A stretch of 39,482 bases of DNA from Neisseriaceae bacterium HSC-16F19 (GTDB lineage Bacteria > Pseudomonadota > Gammaproteobacteria > Burkholderiales > Neisseriaceae). Each line of letters starts with the position of its first letter. The first letter of the stretch is position 1. Made by a program: the position numbers and the translations under genes. Of this stretch, positions 8,676 through 16,760 are shown one piece after another. Where the stretch lies: NCBI RefSeq assembly GCF_024171525.1, contig NZ_JALJZY010000022.1, forward strand, positions 1 to 39,482, read 5' to 3'. Below the pieces are notes generated by a model, which saw only the letters and a program-made list of their open reading frames with translations, was not told the origin of the DNA and did no database searches.

Positions 8676-9947
8676 ATGTCCAAACCGCTTAAAATTCTCG
8701 CCCTCACCCTCTTGGTCTGCGGCAGCGCCGCTTGCAGCAATATCGGCAGCAAGTCGCCCGACGAAATGGTGCGCCACGCCATGCAGCACAATCTGACCCG
8801 CGACAACCAATACCAGTTTGAAGGCCACGTCTCCTTTGTCAACGAAGCCGCGCCCGATCTGCTGCAAAAGGCCGCAGCCGGCGACAGCGCCTCCGGCACA
8901 CCGGCTGTTGAAGCTGCCGGGGCCCTCAGTGATGCCGAGATCGATGCCGCAGAAGCCCGTGCCGGCACCGAAGCCTATGCCGACAGCTATCGGGCACGGG
9001 AAGACCGCGCCGACGGGCTCGTCCGCCATCTGCTGACCAACATGCAGATGCGTTACAGCGGCGCGGTGGACATTCCTGAGCGCAAAATCGAAATCATCCC
9101 CGAGTTGCACTATCAAAACCGCCAGGCGCTGGTGTCGGTAAAACTGCCGATGCAGATGGATTTACGTGAGTTTAGTATACTGGCCGACCCGAGCGCCGTC
9201 AGTCCTTTGATTGACGCTTTCGGCCTTGCGCCGGGTGAGCCCCCCATCGGCGACAAACTGGTGCGCCTCGACTTTGACAAACTGATTGGCAAAAAACTGC
9301 CCACCGAAGCCCTGCTACAAGGCTTCCCCAAAGCCATAGACGACGGTTTGGCCGGTTTTGACAAAGCCGCCTTCCAACGCATGGAGATGGACGAAGCCGG
9401 ACGCAAAGCCGGCGCCCGCTACCGCGTGCGTTTGCAGTCGAACCTGACCGACAACATCAAACTCAGCCATACCCTGCTGGAGAGCCTGATTGCCCACCTG
9501 AAACAGGACGGCGGCGGCGATGAGGACAAGCTGCCCGAAGGCCACCAAGCGGCCATCGGCATACTGTCTCTGGGGCAGATTTTCTACGGCGAAGTCCTGA
9601 AGTTACCCACACCTGGCCGGGAAGACCAGGCGAATACTTTGGGTTTGCACACCCCGGTGTACACCGACTATTATCTGGACGGCAAAGGCCGCTTTGTCGC
9701 CATCCGCCAAACCACCAACCTCACGCCGCTGAATACCGTTGTGGGTTCGTATATGCACACCCACCAGAATCTGTGGATGACCATCCGCTATACCCGGCCG
9801 CAGTTCACCCTCAAAGCCGACCCGGCCCGTACGCTGGATTTGAACAGCACGTTGTTTGCCGGTTTAGACCGGGCATCCAAAGACAACACGCCGGGCACGG
9901 AATGGGACGATTTGCGCGATTTGGGTGTGGACGTGCGCAAGCAATAA
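8676..9947 (+). CDS. Probable lipoprotein of unknown function
   Basis: A 423-residue protein with a lipoprotein-like N-terminus: a basic start, a hydrophobic stretch, then SAAC with the candidate acylated cysteine at position 20. The lipobox is imperfect (Ser at -3), so ordinary secretion is an alternative. Residues around 60-110 are Ala/Glu/Asp-rich and low in complexity (AEARAGTEAYADSYRARED). No catalytic motif is evident. The ATG at 8676 has AGGGAG upstream at ideal spacing, and a DUS lies just before it. It is transcribed alone, ending in an inverted-DUS terminator. Confidence 0.8.
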   Translation: MSKPLKILALTLLVCGSAACSNIGSKSPDEMVRHAMQHNLTRDNQYQFEGHVSFVNEAAPDLLQKAAAGDSASGTPAVEAAGALSDAEIDAAEARAGTEAYADSYRAREDRADGLVRHLLTNMQMRYSGAVDIPERKIEIIPELHYQNRQALVSVKLPMQMDLREFSILADPSAVSPLIDAFGLAPGEPPIGDKLVRLDFDKLIGKKLPTEALLQGFPKAIDDGLAGFDKAAFQRMEMDEAGRKAGARYRVRLQSNLTDNIKLSHTLLESLIAHLKQDGGGDEDKLPEGHQAAIGILSLGQIFYGEVLKLPTPGREDQANTLGLHTPVYTDYYLDGKGRFVAIRQTTNLTPLNTVVGSYMHTHQNLWMTIRYTRPQFTLKADPARTLDLNSTLFAGLDRASKDNTPGTEWDDLRDLGVDVRKQ

Positions 9948-9976
9948 GGTGTTTCTATCATCACTGAAAACCAAAC

Positions 9977-10009
9977 AGGCTGCCTGAAAACCTTTCAGGC
10001 AGCCCTTTT
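9977..10009 (+). terminator. Inverted DUS terminator of the lipoprotein gene
   Basis: GGCTGCCTGAAA and TTTCAGGCAGCC pair across the loop ACC, and TTTT follows. It lies 30 nt past the lipoprotein stop. Confidence 0.8.
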
Positions 10010-10024
10010 GCGTGGCCGGTTTGA

Positions 10025-10062
10025 TATGGTCGTGTAACACCGAGCGAGACAAGACAGTAGCC
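10025..10062 (+). mobile_element. Decayed fragment of a Correia-type element
   Basis: TATGGTCG followed by GAGCGAGACAAGACAGTAGC resembles the left end of the intact copies (TATAGTCG, then GAACGAGACAAGGCAGCAAG). Similarity stops where the first GTAG-headed hairpin begins at 10063, as if the repeat had interrupted an older element. The call rests on alignment by eye. Confidence 0.4.
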
Positions 10063-10205
10063 GTAGGTCGGCTCTCCGAGCCGACACACAAGCCGAGACC
10101 TTTGCAAAACCCCGGACAGCATATTATTCAAGCCGTAGTAGCCGTAGGTCGGCTCTCCGAGCCGACACACAAGCCGATAAACGTCGGCTCGGAGAGCCGA
10201 CCTAC
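10063..10205. repeat. REP-like cluster: three GTAG-headed hairpins
   Basis: Two direct units (10063-10086 and 10144-10167) and one inverted unit (10183-10205) share GTAG followed by an 8-bp stem, GTCGGCTC with GAGCCGAC, and a 3-nt loop. The direct units lie in a perfect 41-bp repeat (10056-10096 and 10137-10177, period 81 bp). The last two units face each other, like a BIME. A single GAGACCTTTGCAAAA, an end of the other miniature family, lies between them (10095-10109). The 400-base gap 9948-10348 contains these repeats, the preceding terminator and a DUS near 10290, and no gene. Confidence 0.8.
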
Positions 10206-10348
10206 CCGCTGAATTTGGCATATGGGGACGTGGGTGCAAGCAACATAAGTATCTACACAAGTTCGCAGCCCGAGACCTTGGGAGCCTTTACCGTTTCAGG
10301 CAGCCTTTATGTATTGCGGCAAGCCCATTGATACGACAGGACAAATGC

Positions 10349-11047
10349 TCAATCCAAGCCCTGCACCTGTATCTGTCCGCCGATATGCAGACGGATTTGC
10401 GCCTCGCCCGGTGCACTTTCCTGCACCACCGCAGACTTGGCCATGGCATCGGCCGCCATCATCACCACCGGCATCTGACCGCCGCCCCGGCCGTTACCGA
10501 TATTCAACTGCACCAGTTTGTAGCCGCGGCCGCCCAATTGGCGGCTCACTTCCTGTGCCCGGGCATGAAACTGCCGTATCGCTTCGCGGGTGAGTTCGGC
10601 CTCATGGGTTTTGAATGCTTCGGCAGACACGCCGTAATGAATATTGCCGATGGCCGCATAGGGCTGCATTTGGGCGGCAAATGCATTGAGCGCGGCCATG
10701 TTTTTGCTCTGAATACGGATCACCGCCGTGTCCTGCCAACCTTTGTCCACACGGCGGCCGTTGACATAATCATAGCGCGGATGGGTCGAGCGGGACTGTA
10801 GCAGCGTGTTGAAATCCTTGTGTCGTGCGGCTGCCTGAACAACGGCATTGATTTTACGGCTTGCGGCATCGGCCACCGGCTGCCGCTCTTGGCCCTCGGC
10901 CTCGATATTCAGCAGCAACACCATTTGGTCGCGGGTGATTTCACGGCTGGCCGCCACATCCAGCGATACCAGCCCGTAATTCAGGGTATCGGCGCCGGCT
11001 GTTGCCGCTGCCAGACAGGCCGCCAGTGTCCATGCATATTTTTTCAT
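10349..11047 (-). CDS. SIMPL-domain (DUF541) periplasmic protein
   Basis: A 232-residue protein with a signal peptide (MKKYAWTLAACLAAATAGA, cleavage before DTLNYG) and a body matching the SIMPL/DUF541 family. Visible features are alternating strand-like segments in the first half, the pattern ALNAFAAQMQPYAAIGNIHYGVS, and the helix AIRQFHARAQEVSRQLG. Family members are periplasmic or outer-membrane proteins implicated in oxidative-stress defence (E. coli YggE), but the biochemical role is not settled. The ATG at 11047 follows AAGGAG at good spacing. It lies downstream of ffs, separated by a terminator. Confidence 0.8.
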   Translation of the reverse strand: MKKYAWTLAACLAAATAGADTLNYGLVSLDVAASREITRDQMVLLLNIEAEGQERQPVADAASRKINAVVQAAARHKDFNTLLQSRSTHPRYDYVNGRRVDKGWQDTAVIRIQSKNMAALNAFAAQMQPYAAIGNIHYGVSAEAFKTHEAELTREAIRQFHARAQEVSRQLGGRGYKLVQLNIGNGRGGGQMPVVMMAADAMAKSAVVQESAPGEAQIRLHIGGQIQVQGLD

Positions 11048-11070
11048 GTGCCTACTCCTTCAACACGATA

Positions 11071-11101
11071 CAAACAAAACGGCCGCGCCATGCGCAGCCG
11101 T
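11071..11101 (-). terminator. Terminator of the 4.5S RNA gene
   Basis: On the minus strand ACGGCTGCGC pairs with GCGCGGCCGT (10 bp, one G-U) over the loop ATG, followed by TTTGTTTG. It lies directly after the predicted RNA 3' end and before the SIMPL gene. Confidence 0.7.
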
Positions 11102-11116
11102 CGGTAAAATCAGGGT

Positions 11117-11211
11117 GGCGAGCCGGACCCCCGGCACTGGCTTATCTGCAGTGGGCTGCTCGCTTCCGCGCCTGACCCGTTGCTGCAAAAGACCATGCGG
11201 GGAGACCCGCC
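11117..11211 (-). ncRNA. ffs: 4.5S RNA of the signal recognition particle
   Basis: On the minus strand the sequence contains GGGTCAGGCGCGGAAGCGAG directly followed by CAGCCCACTGCAGATAAGCC and AGTGCCGGGG. This matches the conserved domain IV of bacterial 4.5S RNA, where Ffh binds (in E. coli GGTCAGGTCCGGAAGGAAGC, then AGCC). The ends GGCGGG and CTCGCC pair to close the long hairpin. The length is about 95 nt, and the exact ends are estimated. The RNA pairs with Ffh to target membrane proteins. It has its own consensus-like promoter and a terminator. Confidence 0.88.
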
Positions 11212-11220
11212 ACGGCGCGC

Positions 11221-11249
11221 ATTATACGCAGCCGCCCTGCAAAACCCAA
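11221..11249 (-). promoter_or_regulatory. Sigma-70 type promoter of ffs
   Basis: On the minus strand a perfect -10 box TATAAT (11226-11221) lies 17 bp from a -35-like TTGGGT (11249-11244). The predicted transcription start, about 11213, coincides with the start of the 4.5S RNA. Confidence 0.7.
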
Positions 11250-11345
11250 GTTTTTTTCTGTCGGCACACTACCCCACCCGAAAAATTTGCCTGCCCCGCA
11301 ACATCGGCCTACCATAAGCCGCCCTGCCCCACCACCGGATATTTT

Positions 11346-12494
11346 ATGAAAATCATCATCGCCCCCGATTCCTTTAAAGAAAGCCTCAGCGCCGCCGATG
11401 CGGCCCAAGCCATCCGCCGCGGTTGGGCGGAAATCCGGCCTGAGGCGGAATATGTGTGCCTGCCCATGGCCGACGGCGGCGAAGGCACGGCTGACGCGCT
11501 GGTGGCCGCGCTGAACGGCACTTGGGTGGATGCGGACGTGCACGACCCGCTGGGGCGGCCGCACCGCACCCGCTACGGCCTTTTGCCCGACGGCACGGCG
11601 GTGATGGAAATGGCCGCCGCTTCCGGCCTGCATCTGGTGGCGCCGCACGAGCGCGACCCGCGCCTGACGTCCAGCTACGGCACCGGCGAAATGATGGCGC
11701 ACGCCCTCGCCCGCGGCGCCCGGCGGCTGATACTCGGCATCGGCGGCTCGGCCACCAACGACGGCGGTGCGGGTATGGCACAAGCCTTGGGCCTGCGCCT
11801 GCTCGACGAACACGGCGCGGATTTGCCGCCCGGCGGCGCGGCTCTGGCACGGCTGCACCGTGTGGACGCTGCCGCTTTTCAGGCAGCCGCCGTACCGGTC
11901 ATCGTGGCTTGCGACGTCACCAATCCGCTCACCGGCCCGGAAGGCGCCAGCGCCGTCTTCGGCCCGCAAAAAGGCGCCGATGCCGCCACGGTGGCCGAAT
12001 TGGATGCCGCACTGGGCCGTTTTGCCGATGTGCTCTCAGCCCACGGTTATACCGACGGCCGCCACCTGCCCGGCAGCGGTGCCGCCGGCGGTTTGGGTTT
12101 CGGCCTGCGTACCCTCCTCAATGCCGATTTGCAGCCGGGCATCGATATGGTCATGGATGCCGCCGGACTGCACCAACATCTGGCCGGGGCCGATTTGCTC
12201 ATCACCGGCGAAGGCCGCATGGACGGGCAGACCGCCTGCGGCAAAGTGCCGCTGGGCGTGTTGCGCGCGGCGCAGGCGCAGGGGGTGCCGGTCATCGCCC
12301 TGTGCGGCAGCCTCGGTGCCGACGCCCACACCCTGATGCCGCTGGGTTTCAGCGCCGTGTTGCCCACCTTGGCCGCCCCCGCGCCGCTAGCGGAAATTTT
12401 TGCCGCTGCGGCAGACAATCTGCAACGCAGCGCCCGCCAGGCCGCGGCACTGTGGCAGCTGGGTTTTCAGGCAGCCGCCAAAGCCGAAAAATAA
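11346..12494 (+). CDS. Glycerate kinase (GarK/GlxK family)
   Basis: Phosphorylates glycerate with ATP, probably to 2-phosphoglycerate as in the GarK family, linking glycerate or glyoxylate use to glycolysis. The 382-residue protein starts MKIIIAPDSFKESLSA and contains PMADGGEGT, the glycine-rich IGGSATNDGGAGMAQALG and LLITGEGRMDGQT, all hallmarks of this family. The frame is open upstream through the ffs promoter region, but MKIIIAPDSFK is the family start. The ribosome site is weak. Coding DNA near the 3' end carries a DUS-like word. It is followed 84 nt later by the aminotransferase gene. Confidence 0.9.
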   Translation: MKIIIAPDSFKESLSAADAAQAIRRGWAEIRPEAEYVCLPMADGGEGTADALVAALNGTWVDADVHDPLGRPHRTRYGLLPDGTAVMEMAAASGLHLVAPHERDPRLTSSYGTGEMMAHALARGARRLILGIGGSATNDGGAGMAQALGLRLLDEHGADLPPGGAALARLHRVDAAAFQAAAVPVIVACDVTNPLTGPEGASAVFGPQKGADAATVAELDAALGRFADVLSAHGYTDGRHLPGSGAAGGLGFGLRTLLNADLQPGIDMVMDAAGLHQHLAGADLLITGEGRMDGQTACGKVPLGVLRAAQAQGVPVIALCGSLGADAHTLMPLGFSAVLPTLAAPAPLAEIFAAAADNLQRSARQAAALWQLGFQAAAKAEK

Positions 12495-12578
12495 TGCCGC
12501 ATCAAGATGATTTAGCCCCGCCACTGGAGTACAATACCGCCCGTTGCTTTTTTCACCCCGATTTTTAAGGAAATGACC

Positions 12579-13775
12579 ATGTTCCAGCATGTTGAGTTCT
12601 ACCCCGGCGACCCGATTCTGGGCCTGATGGACAAATTTGCCCAAGACCCGCGCACCGACATCAAAGTCAACCTCGGTGTGGGCGTGTATTACGATGAAGA
12701 AGGCCGTCTGCCGGTACTCGAATGCGTGAAAACCGCCGAAGCGGCCATTGCCAACCCGCCGCGTCCGCGCGGTTATCTGCCCATGGAAGGTCTGGCCGGT
12801 TACCGCAGTGCCTGCCAACGCCTGCTCTTCGGTGAAAACAGCGCCGTGGTGGCCGAAGGCCGTGTGGCCACGGTGGAAGCCTTGGGCGGCTCCGGCGCGC
12901 TGAAAGTGGGCGCCGACTTTATCCGCCAATGGTTTCCCACCGCCAAGTGCTATGTGAGCACCCCCACCTGGGGCAACCACATCAGCATTTTTGAAGGCGC
13001 CGGTTTTGAAGTGGGCAAATACCCCTATTACGACCCGGCCACCATCGGCGTGAAATTCGACGAGATGAAAGCCTTTTTCAAGGGCCTGCAAGCGCATGAT
13101 GTGGTCTTGCTGCACCCCTGCTGCCACAACCCCACCGGCGTGGACCTGACTCCGGCACAATGGGACGAAATCTTGCAGATTATCAAAGACAAACAGCTGA
13201 TTCCGTTTATGGACATTGCCTATCAGGGTTTCGGCGCCGATATGGAAGGCGATGTCTACGCCATCCGCAAAGCCGTGGAACTGGGCCTGCCGGTATTTGT
13301 GAGCAACTCCTTCTCCAAAAACCTGTCGCTCTACGGCGAGCGCGTCGGCGGCTTGTCGGTGGTGTGCCCCACTGCCGAAGAAGCCAAACTGGTATTCGGC
13401 CAGCTCAAATTCACCGTGCGCCGCATCTACTCCAGCCCCGCCGCCCACGGTGCCTATGTGGTCGACACCGTGATGAACGACCCGAAACTGTTTGAACAAT
13501 GGGTGGGCGAAGTGTATGAAATGCGCGACCGCATCCGCGCCATGCGCCAAAAACTGCAAGACGTAATCAGCGCCAAAGTGCCCGGCCGCGACTTCAGCTA
13601 TTTCACCAAACAGCAAGGCATGTTCAGCTTTACCGGCCTCACCCCGGAACAAGTGGCGCGCCTGCAAAGCGAATTTGCCGTGTATATGGTGGAAAACGGC
13701 CGCATGTGCCTGGCCGGCCTCAACAGCAAAAACGTGGACTATGTGGCCAACGCCATGGCGGCGGTTTTGCAGTAA
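12579..13775 (+). CDS. tyrB: Aromatic/aspartate aminotransferase (class I)
   Basis: PLP-dependent transaminase that exchanges amino groups between 2-oxoglutarate/glutamate and aspartate or aromatic amino acids. The 398-residue protein has the AspC/TyrB layout: NLGVGVYYDEEG near the N-terminus, the substrate-site HPCCHNPTGVD, and the PLP-binding lysine at about residue 247 in SNSFSKNLSLYGERVG. Of two nearby ATGs, 12579 lies 8 nt from AAGG and 12573 lies too close, so I use 12579. Whether aspartate or aromatic substrates dominate cannot be read from sequence; the symbol reflects common usage in the family. Confidence 0.88.
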   Translation: MFQHVEFYPGDPILGLMDKFAQDPRTDIKVNLGVGVYYDEEGRLPVLECVKTAEAAIANPPRPRGYLPMEGLAGYRSACQRLLFGENSAVVAEGRVATVEALGGSGALKVGADFIRQWFPTAKCYVSTPTWGNHISIFEGAGFEVGKYPYYDPATIGVKFDEMKAFFKGLQAHDVVLLHPCCHNPTGVDLTPAQWDEILQIIKDKQLIPFMDIAYQGFGADMEGDVYAIRKAVELGLPVFVSNSFSKNLSLYGERVGGLSVVCPTAEEAKLVFGQLKFTVRRIYSSPAAHGAYVVDTVMNDPKLFEQWVGEVYEMRDRIRAMRQKLQDVISAKVPGRDFSYFTKQQGMFSFTGLTPEQVARLQSEFAVYMVENGRMCLAGLNSKNVDYVANAMAAVLQ

Positions 13776-13793
13776 GTTTTAATGCCGCCCCCC

Positions 13794-13829
13794 AAAAGGC
13801 TGCCTGACAGGATTTTCAGGCAGCCTTTT
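13794..13829 (+). terminator. Inverted DUS terminator of the aminotransferase gene
   Basis: AAAAGGCTGCCTGA and its near-complement TTTTCAGGCAGCCTTTT form a long stem 19 nt after the stop codon. Confidence 0.8.
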
Positions 13830-13848
13830 CAATCTCGCGGCCAAAACT

Positions 13849-13876
13849 CTTGACATTTCCCCAAGCATACCCATCT
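13849..13876 (+). promoter_or_regulatory. Heat-shock (sigma-32) type promoter of clpB
   Basis: CTTGAC (13849-13854) and ACCCATCT (13869-13876) are separated by 14 nt. The sigma-32 consensus is CTTGAA, 13-17 nt, then CCCCATNT, so each box differs by one base. It lies about 36 nt before the clpB start, which is a heat-shock gene in most proteobacteria. Confidence 0.65.
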
Positions 13877-13911
13877 GGCGCATCAAGTCACTAACCATTA
13901 AGGAGCGAATG

Positions 13912-16485
13912 ATGCGATTCGACAAACTCACCGCCAAATTTCAGCAAGCACTGCAAGAAGCGCAGAGCCTGGCTTTGGCGGGCGACAGCGGCTATCTGGA
14001 AGCCGTTCATGTATTAAAAGCCATGTTGGACAATCCGGACAGCGGTACCGCTGCGCTCTTGTCTCATGCCGGTGTCAATGTGCCGCAATTGCGCGGCAGC
14101 GTTCAGGCAGCCATTGCCGCCCTGCCCAAGGTATCCGGCCAGGGTGGTGAAATCCTGCCCGGGCGCGAGCTGCAAAATATTTTAAACCTGATGGACAAGG
14201 CGGCGGTCAAACGCGGCGATGCCTATATCGCCAGCGAGCTGTTTTTGCTGGCGGCGGTACAGGAAAACGGTGCCGTCGGCCGTTTGCTGAAGCAGGCAGG
14301 TGCCAACGAAGCGGCACTCAATGCCGCCATCGACACCGTACGCGGCGGCCAGGCGGTGAATGACGCCAATGCCGAAGACCAGCGCGAGGCACTGAAAAAA
14401 TACACGCTGGACTTAACCCAGCGTGCGCGCGAGGGCAAGCTGGATCCGGTCATCGGCCGTGACGACGAAATCCGCCGCGCCATCCAGGTGCTGCAACGCC
14501 GTACCAAAAACAATCCGGTGCTCATCGGCGAGCCGGGTGTGGGCAAAACCGCGATTGTGGAAGGCTTGGCGCAGCGCATCGTCAACAATGAGGTGCCGGA
14601 GAGCCTGCGCAACAAACGCCTGCTGGTGCTGGATTTGGCCGCGCTGATTGCCGGAGCCAAATTCCGCGGCGAATTTGAAGAGCGCCTCAAAGCCGTGCTC
14701 AACGATTTGGCCAAGGACGACGGCAATACGCTGATTTTCATCGACGAAATCCACACCCTGGTGGGTGCGGGCAAGGCCGACGGTGCCATGGACGCGGGCA
14801 ATATGCTCAAACCGGCCCTGGCGCGCGGCGAATTGCACTGTATCGGCGCCACCACCTTGGACGAATACCGCCAATACATCGAAAAAGACGCCGCCCTGGA
14901 GCGCCGTTTCCAAAAAGTGCTGGTGGGCGAGCCCAGCGTGGAAGACACCATCGCCATCTTGCGCGGTTTGCAGGAGCGCTACGAAATCCACCACGGCATC
15001 GACATCACTGACCCGGCGATTGTGGCGGCGGCGGAATTGTCCAACCGCTATATCAGCGACCGCTTTTTGCCGGACAAGGCCATTGATTTGATTGATGAGG
15101 CCGCCAGCCGCATCAAGATGGAACTGGATTCCAAACCCGAGCAGATGGACAAGCTCGACCGCCGCATCATCCAGCTGAAAATGGAACGCATGCATGTGGA
15201 AAAAGAGAGCGACGAGGCCAGTAAAAAACGCTTGGATCTGATTGATGAGGAAATCGACGGCCTGCAAAAAGAATACGCCGACCTCGATGAAATCTGGAAA
15301 GCGGAAAAAGCCACTTCCGCCGGCACCGCCGATTTGAAAAAACAAATCGACGAAGTGAAGGTGAAAATCGAGCAGGCCAAGCGCGACGGCGATTTTGCCC
15401 GTGCTTCCGAGCTGGAGTACGGCGAATTGCCCAAGCTGGCCGCGCAATTGCAGGCCGCGGAAAGCAATCCGGAAACCGGCCAGACCAACAAGCTGTTCCG
15501 CACCAAGGTCGGTGCCGACGAAGTGGCGGAAATCGTGTCACGCATGACCGGTATTCCGGTGGCGAAAATGATGGAAGGCGAGCGCGAAAAACTGCTCAAA
15601 ATCGAAGACGTGCTGCATCAGCGCGTGGTCGGCCAGGACGAAGCCGTGCGCGCCGTCTCCGATGCCATCCGCCGCAGCCGCGCCGGTTTGGCCGATCCCA
15701 ACAAGCCTTACGGCAGCTTCTTGTTCCTCGGCCCCACCGGTGTCGGCAAAACCGAGCTGTGCAAGGCCTTGGCGGGTTTCCTGTTTGACAGCGAAGACCA
15801 CCTGATTCGGATTGATATGTCCGAATACATGGAAAAACATGCCGTGGCCCGCCTCATCGGCGCGCCGCCGGGCTATGTCGGCTACGAAGAAGGCGGTTAT
15901 CTCACCGAACAGGTGCGGCGCAAGCCTTACAGCGTGATTCTGCTCGACGAGGTGGAAAAAGCGCATCCGGACGTGTTCAATATCCTCTTGCAAGTCTTGG
16001 ACGACGGTCGTTTGACGGACGGCCAGGGCCGCACCGTGGACTTTAAAAATACCGTGATTGTGATGACTTCCAATATCGGCAGCCACAGCATTCAGGAAAT
16101 GGGCACCGGCCATTACGATGCCGTGAAGGCGGTGGTGATGGAAGAAGTGAAAAACCATTTCCGCCCGGAGATGATTAACCGCATCGACGAAGTGGTGGTC
16201 TTCCACGGTTTGGCGCAAGAGCATATCCGCGCCATCGCGCAAATCCAGCTGCGCGGCCTGCAAAAACGCCTCGCGGCCATGGATTTGCAGCTGCAAGTGG
16301 ACGATGCCGCCCTAGATGCCATCGCCCAGGCCGGTTTCGACCCGATTTACGGCGCCCGTCCGCTCAAACGCGCCATTCAGGCCGAAATCGAAAACCCGCT
16401 GGCGAAAAAACTGCTCGCCGGGGCTTATGCGCCCGAGAGCGTGATTCGTGTCAGCGCCGAGGAGGGCACGGTGGTGTTTGCCTAA
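13912..16485 (+). CDS. clpB: Protein disaggregase ClpB
   Basis: A cytoplasmic AAA+ hexamer that pulls polypeptides out of aggregates together with DnaK. The 857-residue length and domain order are canonical: N-terminal repeat domain (1-150), first ATPase with Walker A GEPGVGKT near 206, a coiled-coil middle domain (about 400-525), second ATPase with Walker A GPTGVGKT near 607, and a C-terminal domain. Two adjacent ATGs occur; AAGGAG is 6 nt from the second (13912), giving MRFDKLTAKFQ, the usual family start. It is a single gene with a heat-shock-type promoter in front and an inverted-DUS terminator behind. Confidence 0.97.
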   Translation: MRFDKLTAKFQQALQEAQSLALAGDSGYLEAVHVLKAMLDNPDSGTAALLSHAGVNVPQLRGSVQAAIAALPKVSGQGGEILPGRELQNILNLMDKAAVKRGDAYIASELFLLAAVQENGAVGRLLKQAGANEAALNAAIDTVRGGQAVNDANAEDQREALKKYTLDLTQRAREGKLDPVIGRDDEIRRAIQVLQRRTKNNPVLIGEPGVGKTAIVEGLAQRIVNNEVPESLRNKRLLVLDLAALIAGAKFRGEFEERLKAVLNDLAKDDGNTLIFIDEIHTLVGAGKADGAMDAGNMLKPALARGELHCIGATTLDEYRQYIEKDAALERRFQKVLVGEPSVEDTIAILRGLQERYEIHHGIDITDPAIVAAAELSNRYISDRFLPDKAIDLIDEAASRIKMELDSKPEQMDKLDRRIIQLKMERMHVEKESDEASKKRLDLIDEEIDGLQKEYADLDEIWKAEKATSAGTADLKKQIDEVKVKIEQAKRDGDFARASELEYGELPKLAAQLQAAESNPETGQTNKLFRTKVGADEVAEIVSRMTGIPVAKMMEGEREKLLKIEDVLHQRVVGQDEAVRAVSDAIRRSRAGLADPNKPYGSFLFLGPTGVGKTELCKALAGFLFDSEDHLIRIDMSEYMEKHAVARLIGAPPGYVGYEEGGYLTEQVRRKPYSVILLDEVEKAHPDVFNILLQVLDDGRLTDGQGRTVDFKNTVIVMTSNIGSHSIQEMGTGHYDAVKAVVMEEVKNHFRPEMINRIDEVVVFHGLAQEHIRAIAQIQLRGLQKRLAAMDLQLQVDDAALDAIAQAGFDPIYGARPLKRAIQAEIENPLAKKLLAGAYAPESVIRVSAEEGTVVFA

Positions 16486-16503
16486 AACGGTATATTGCGC
16501 GCC

Positions 16504-16539
16504 AAAGGCTGCCTGAACATGTTTTCAGGCAGCCTTTTT
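16504..16539 (+). terminator. Inverted DUS terminator of clpB
   Basis: AAAGGCTGCCTGAA and TTTTCAGGCAGCCTTT pair, followed by a T run, 18 nt past the clpB stop. Confidence 0.85.
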
Positions 16540-16636
16540 CATTATTATTCAATAATTAATAGGTTTTCAGGCGAATTGTAAAGCTATGTAGTTCCTGAGC
16601 GCGGCTTTGCGCTATAATCATGCTCGAGAATATGAC

Positions 16637-16743
16637 TATAGTCGAATAAAATAAGAACGAGACAAGGCAGCAAGCCGCAGACAGTACAAGTAGTACGGCA
16701 AGGCGCAGCAACGCCGTATCGTTCTTAATTTTAAATGACTATA
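16637..16743 (+). mobile_element. Correia-type miniature element, copy 2
   Basis: 107 bp, bounded by TATAGTCGAATAAAATAAG and the opposed TTTTAAATGACTATA, with the same core as copy 1. It ends 17 bp before the start codon of the deacetylase-family gene and only 4 bp before its AAGGAG ribosome site, so any transcript of that gene must begin inside or upstream of the element. Confidence 0.87.
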
Positions 16744-16760
16744 TAATAAGGAGAAGCACC

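Noticed and set aside
10056..10205. Possible CRISPR-like array from the repeated 41-bp unit
   Set aside because: Only two direct copies and one inverted copy occur, the units are hairpins with GTAG heads, and no cas genes are near. REP-like repeats explain it better.
11046..11345. N-terminal extension of the glycerate kinase reading through the ffs region
   Set aside because: The extra 100 codons coincide with the 4.5S RNA gene and its promoter on the other strand, and the family starts at MKIIIAPDSFK.
16742..16747. TATAAT formed at the junction of Correia-type copy 2 and the following DNA
   Set aside because: Transcription from it would begin after the AAGGAG ribosome site, so it could not serve the deacetylase gene efficiently.
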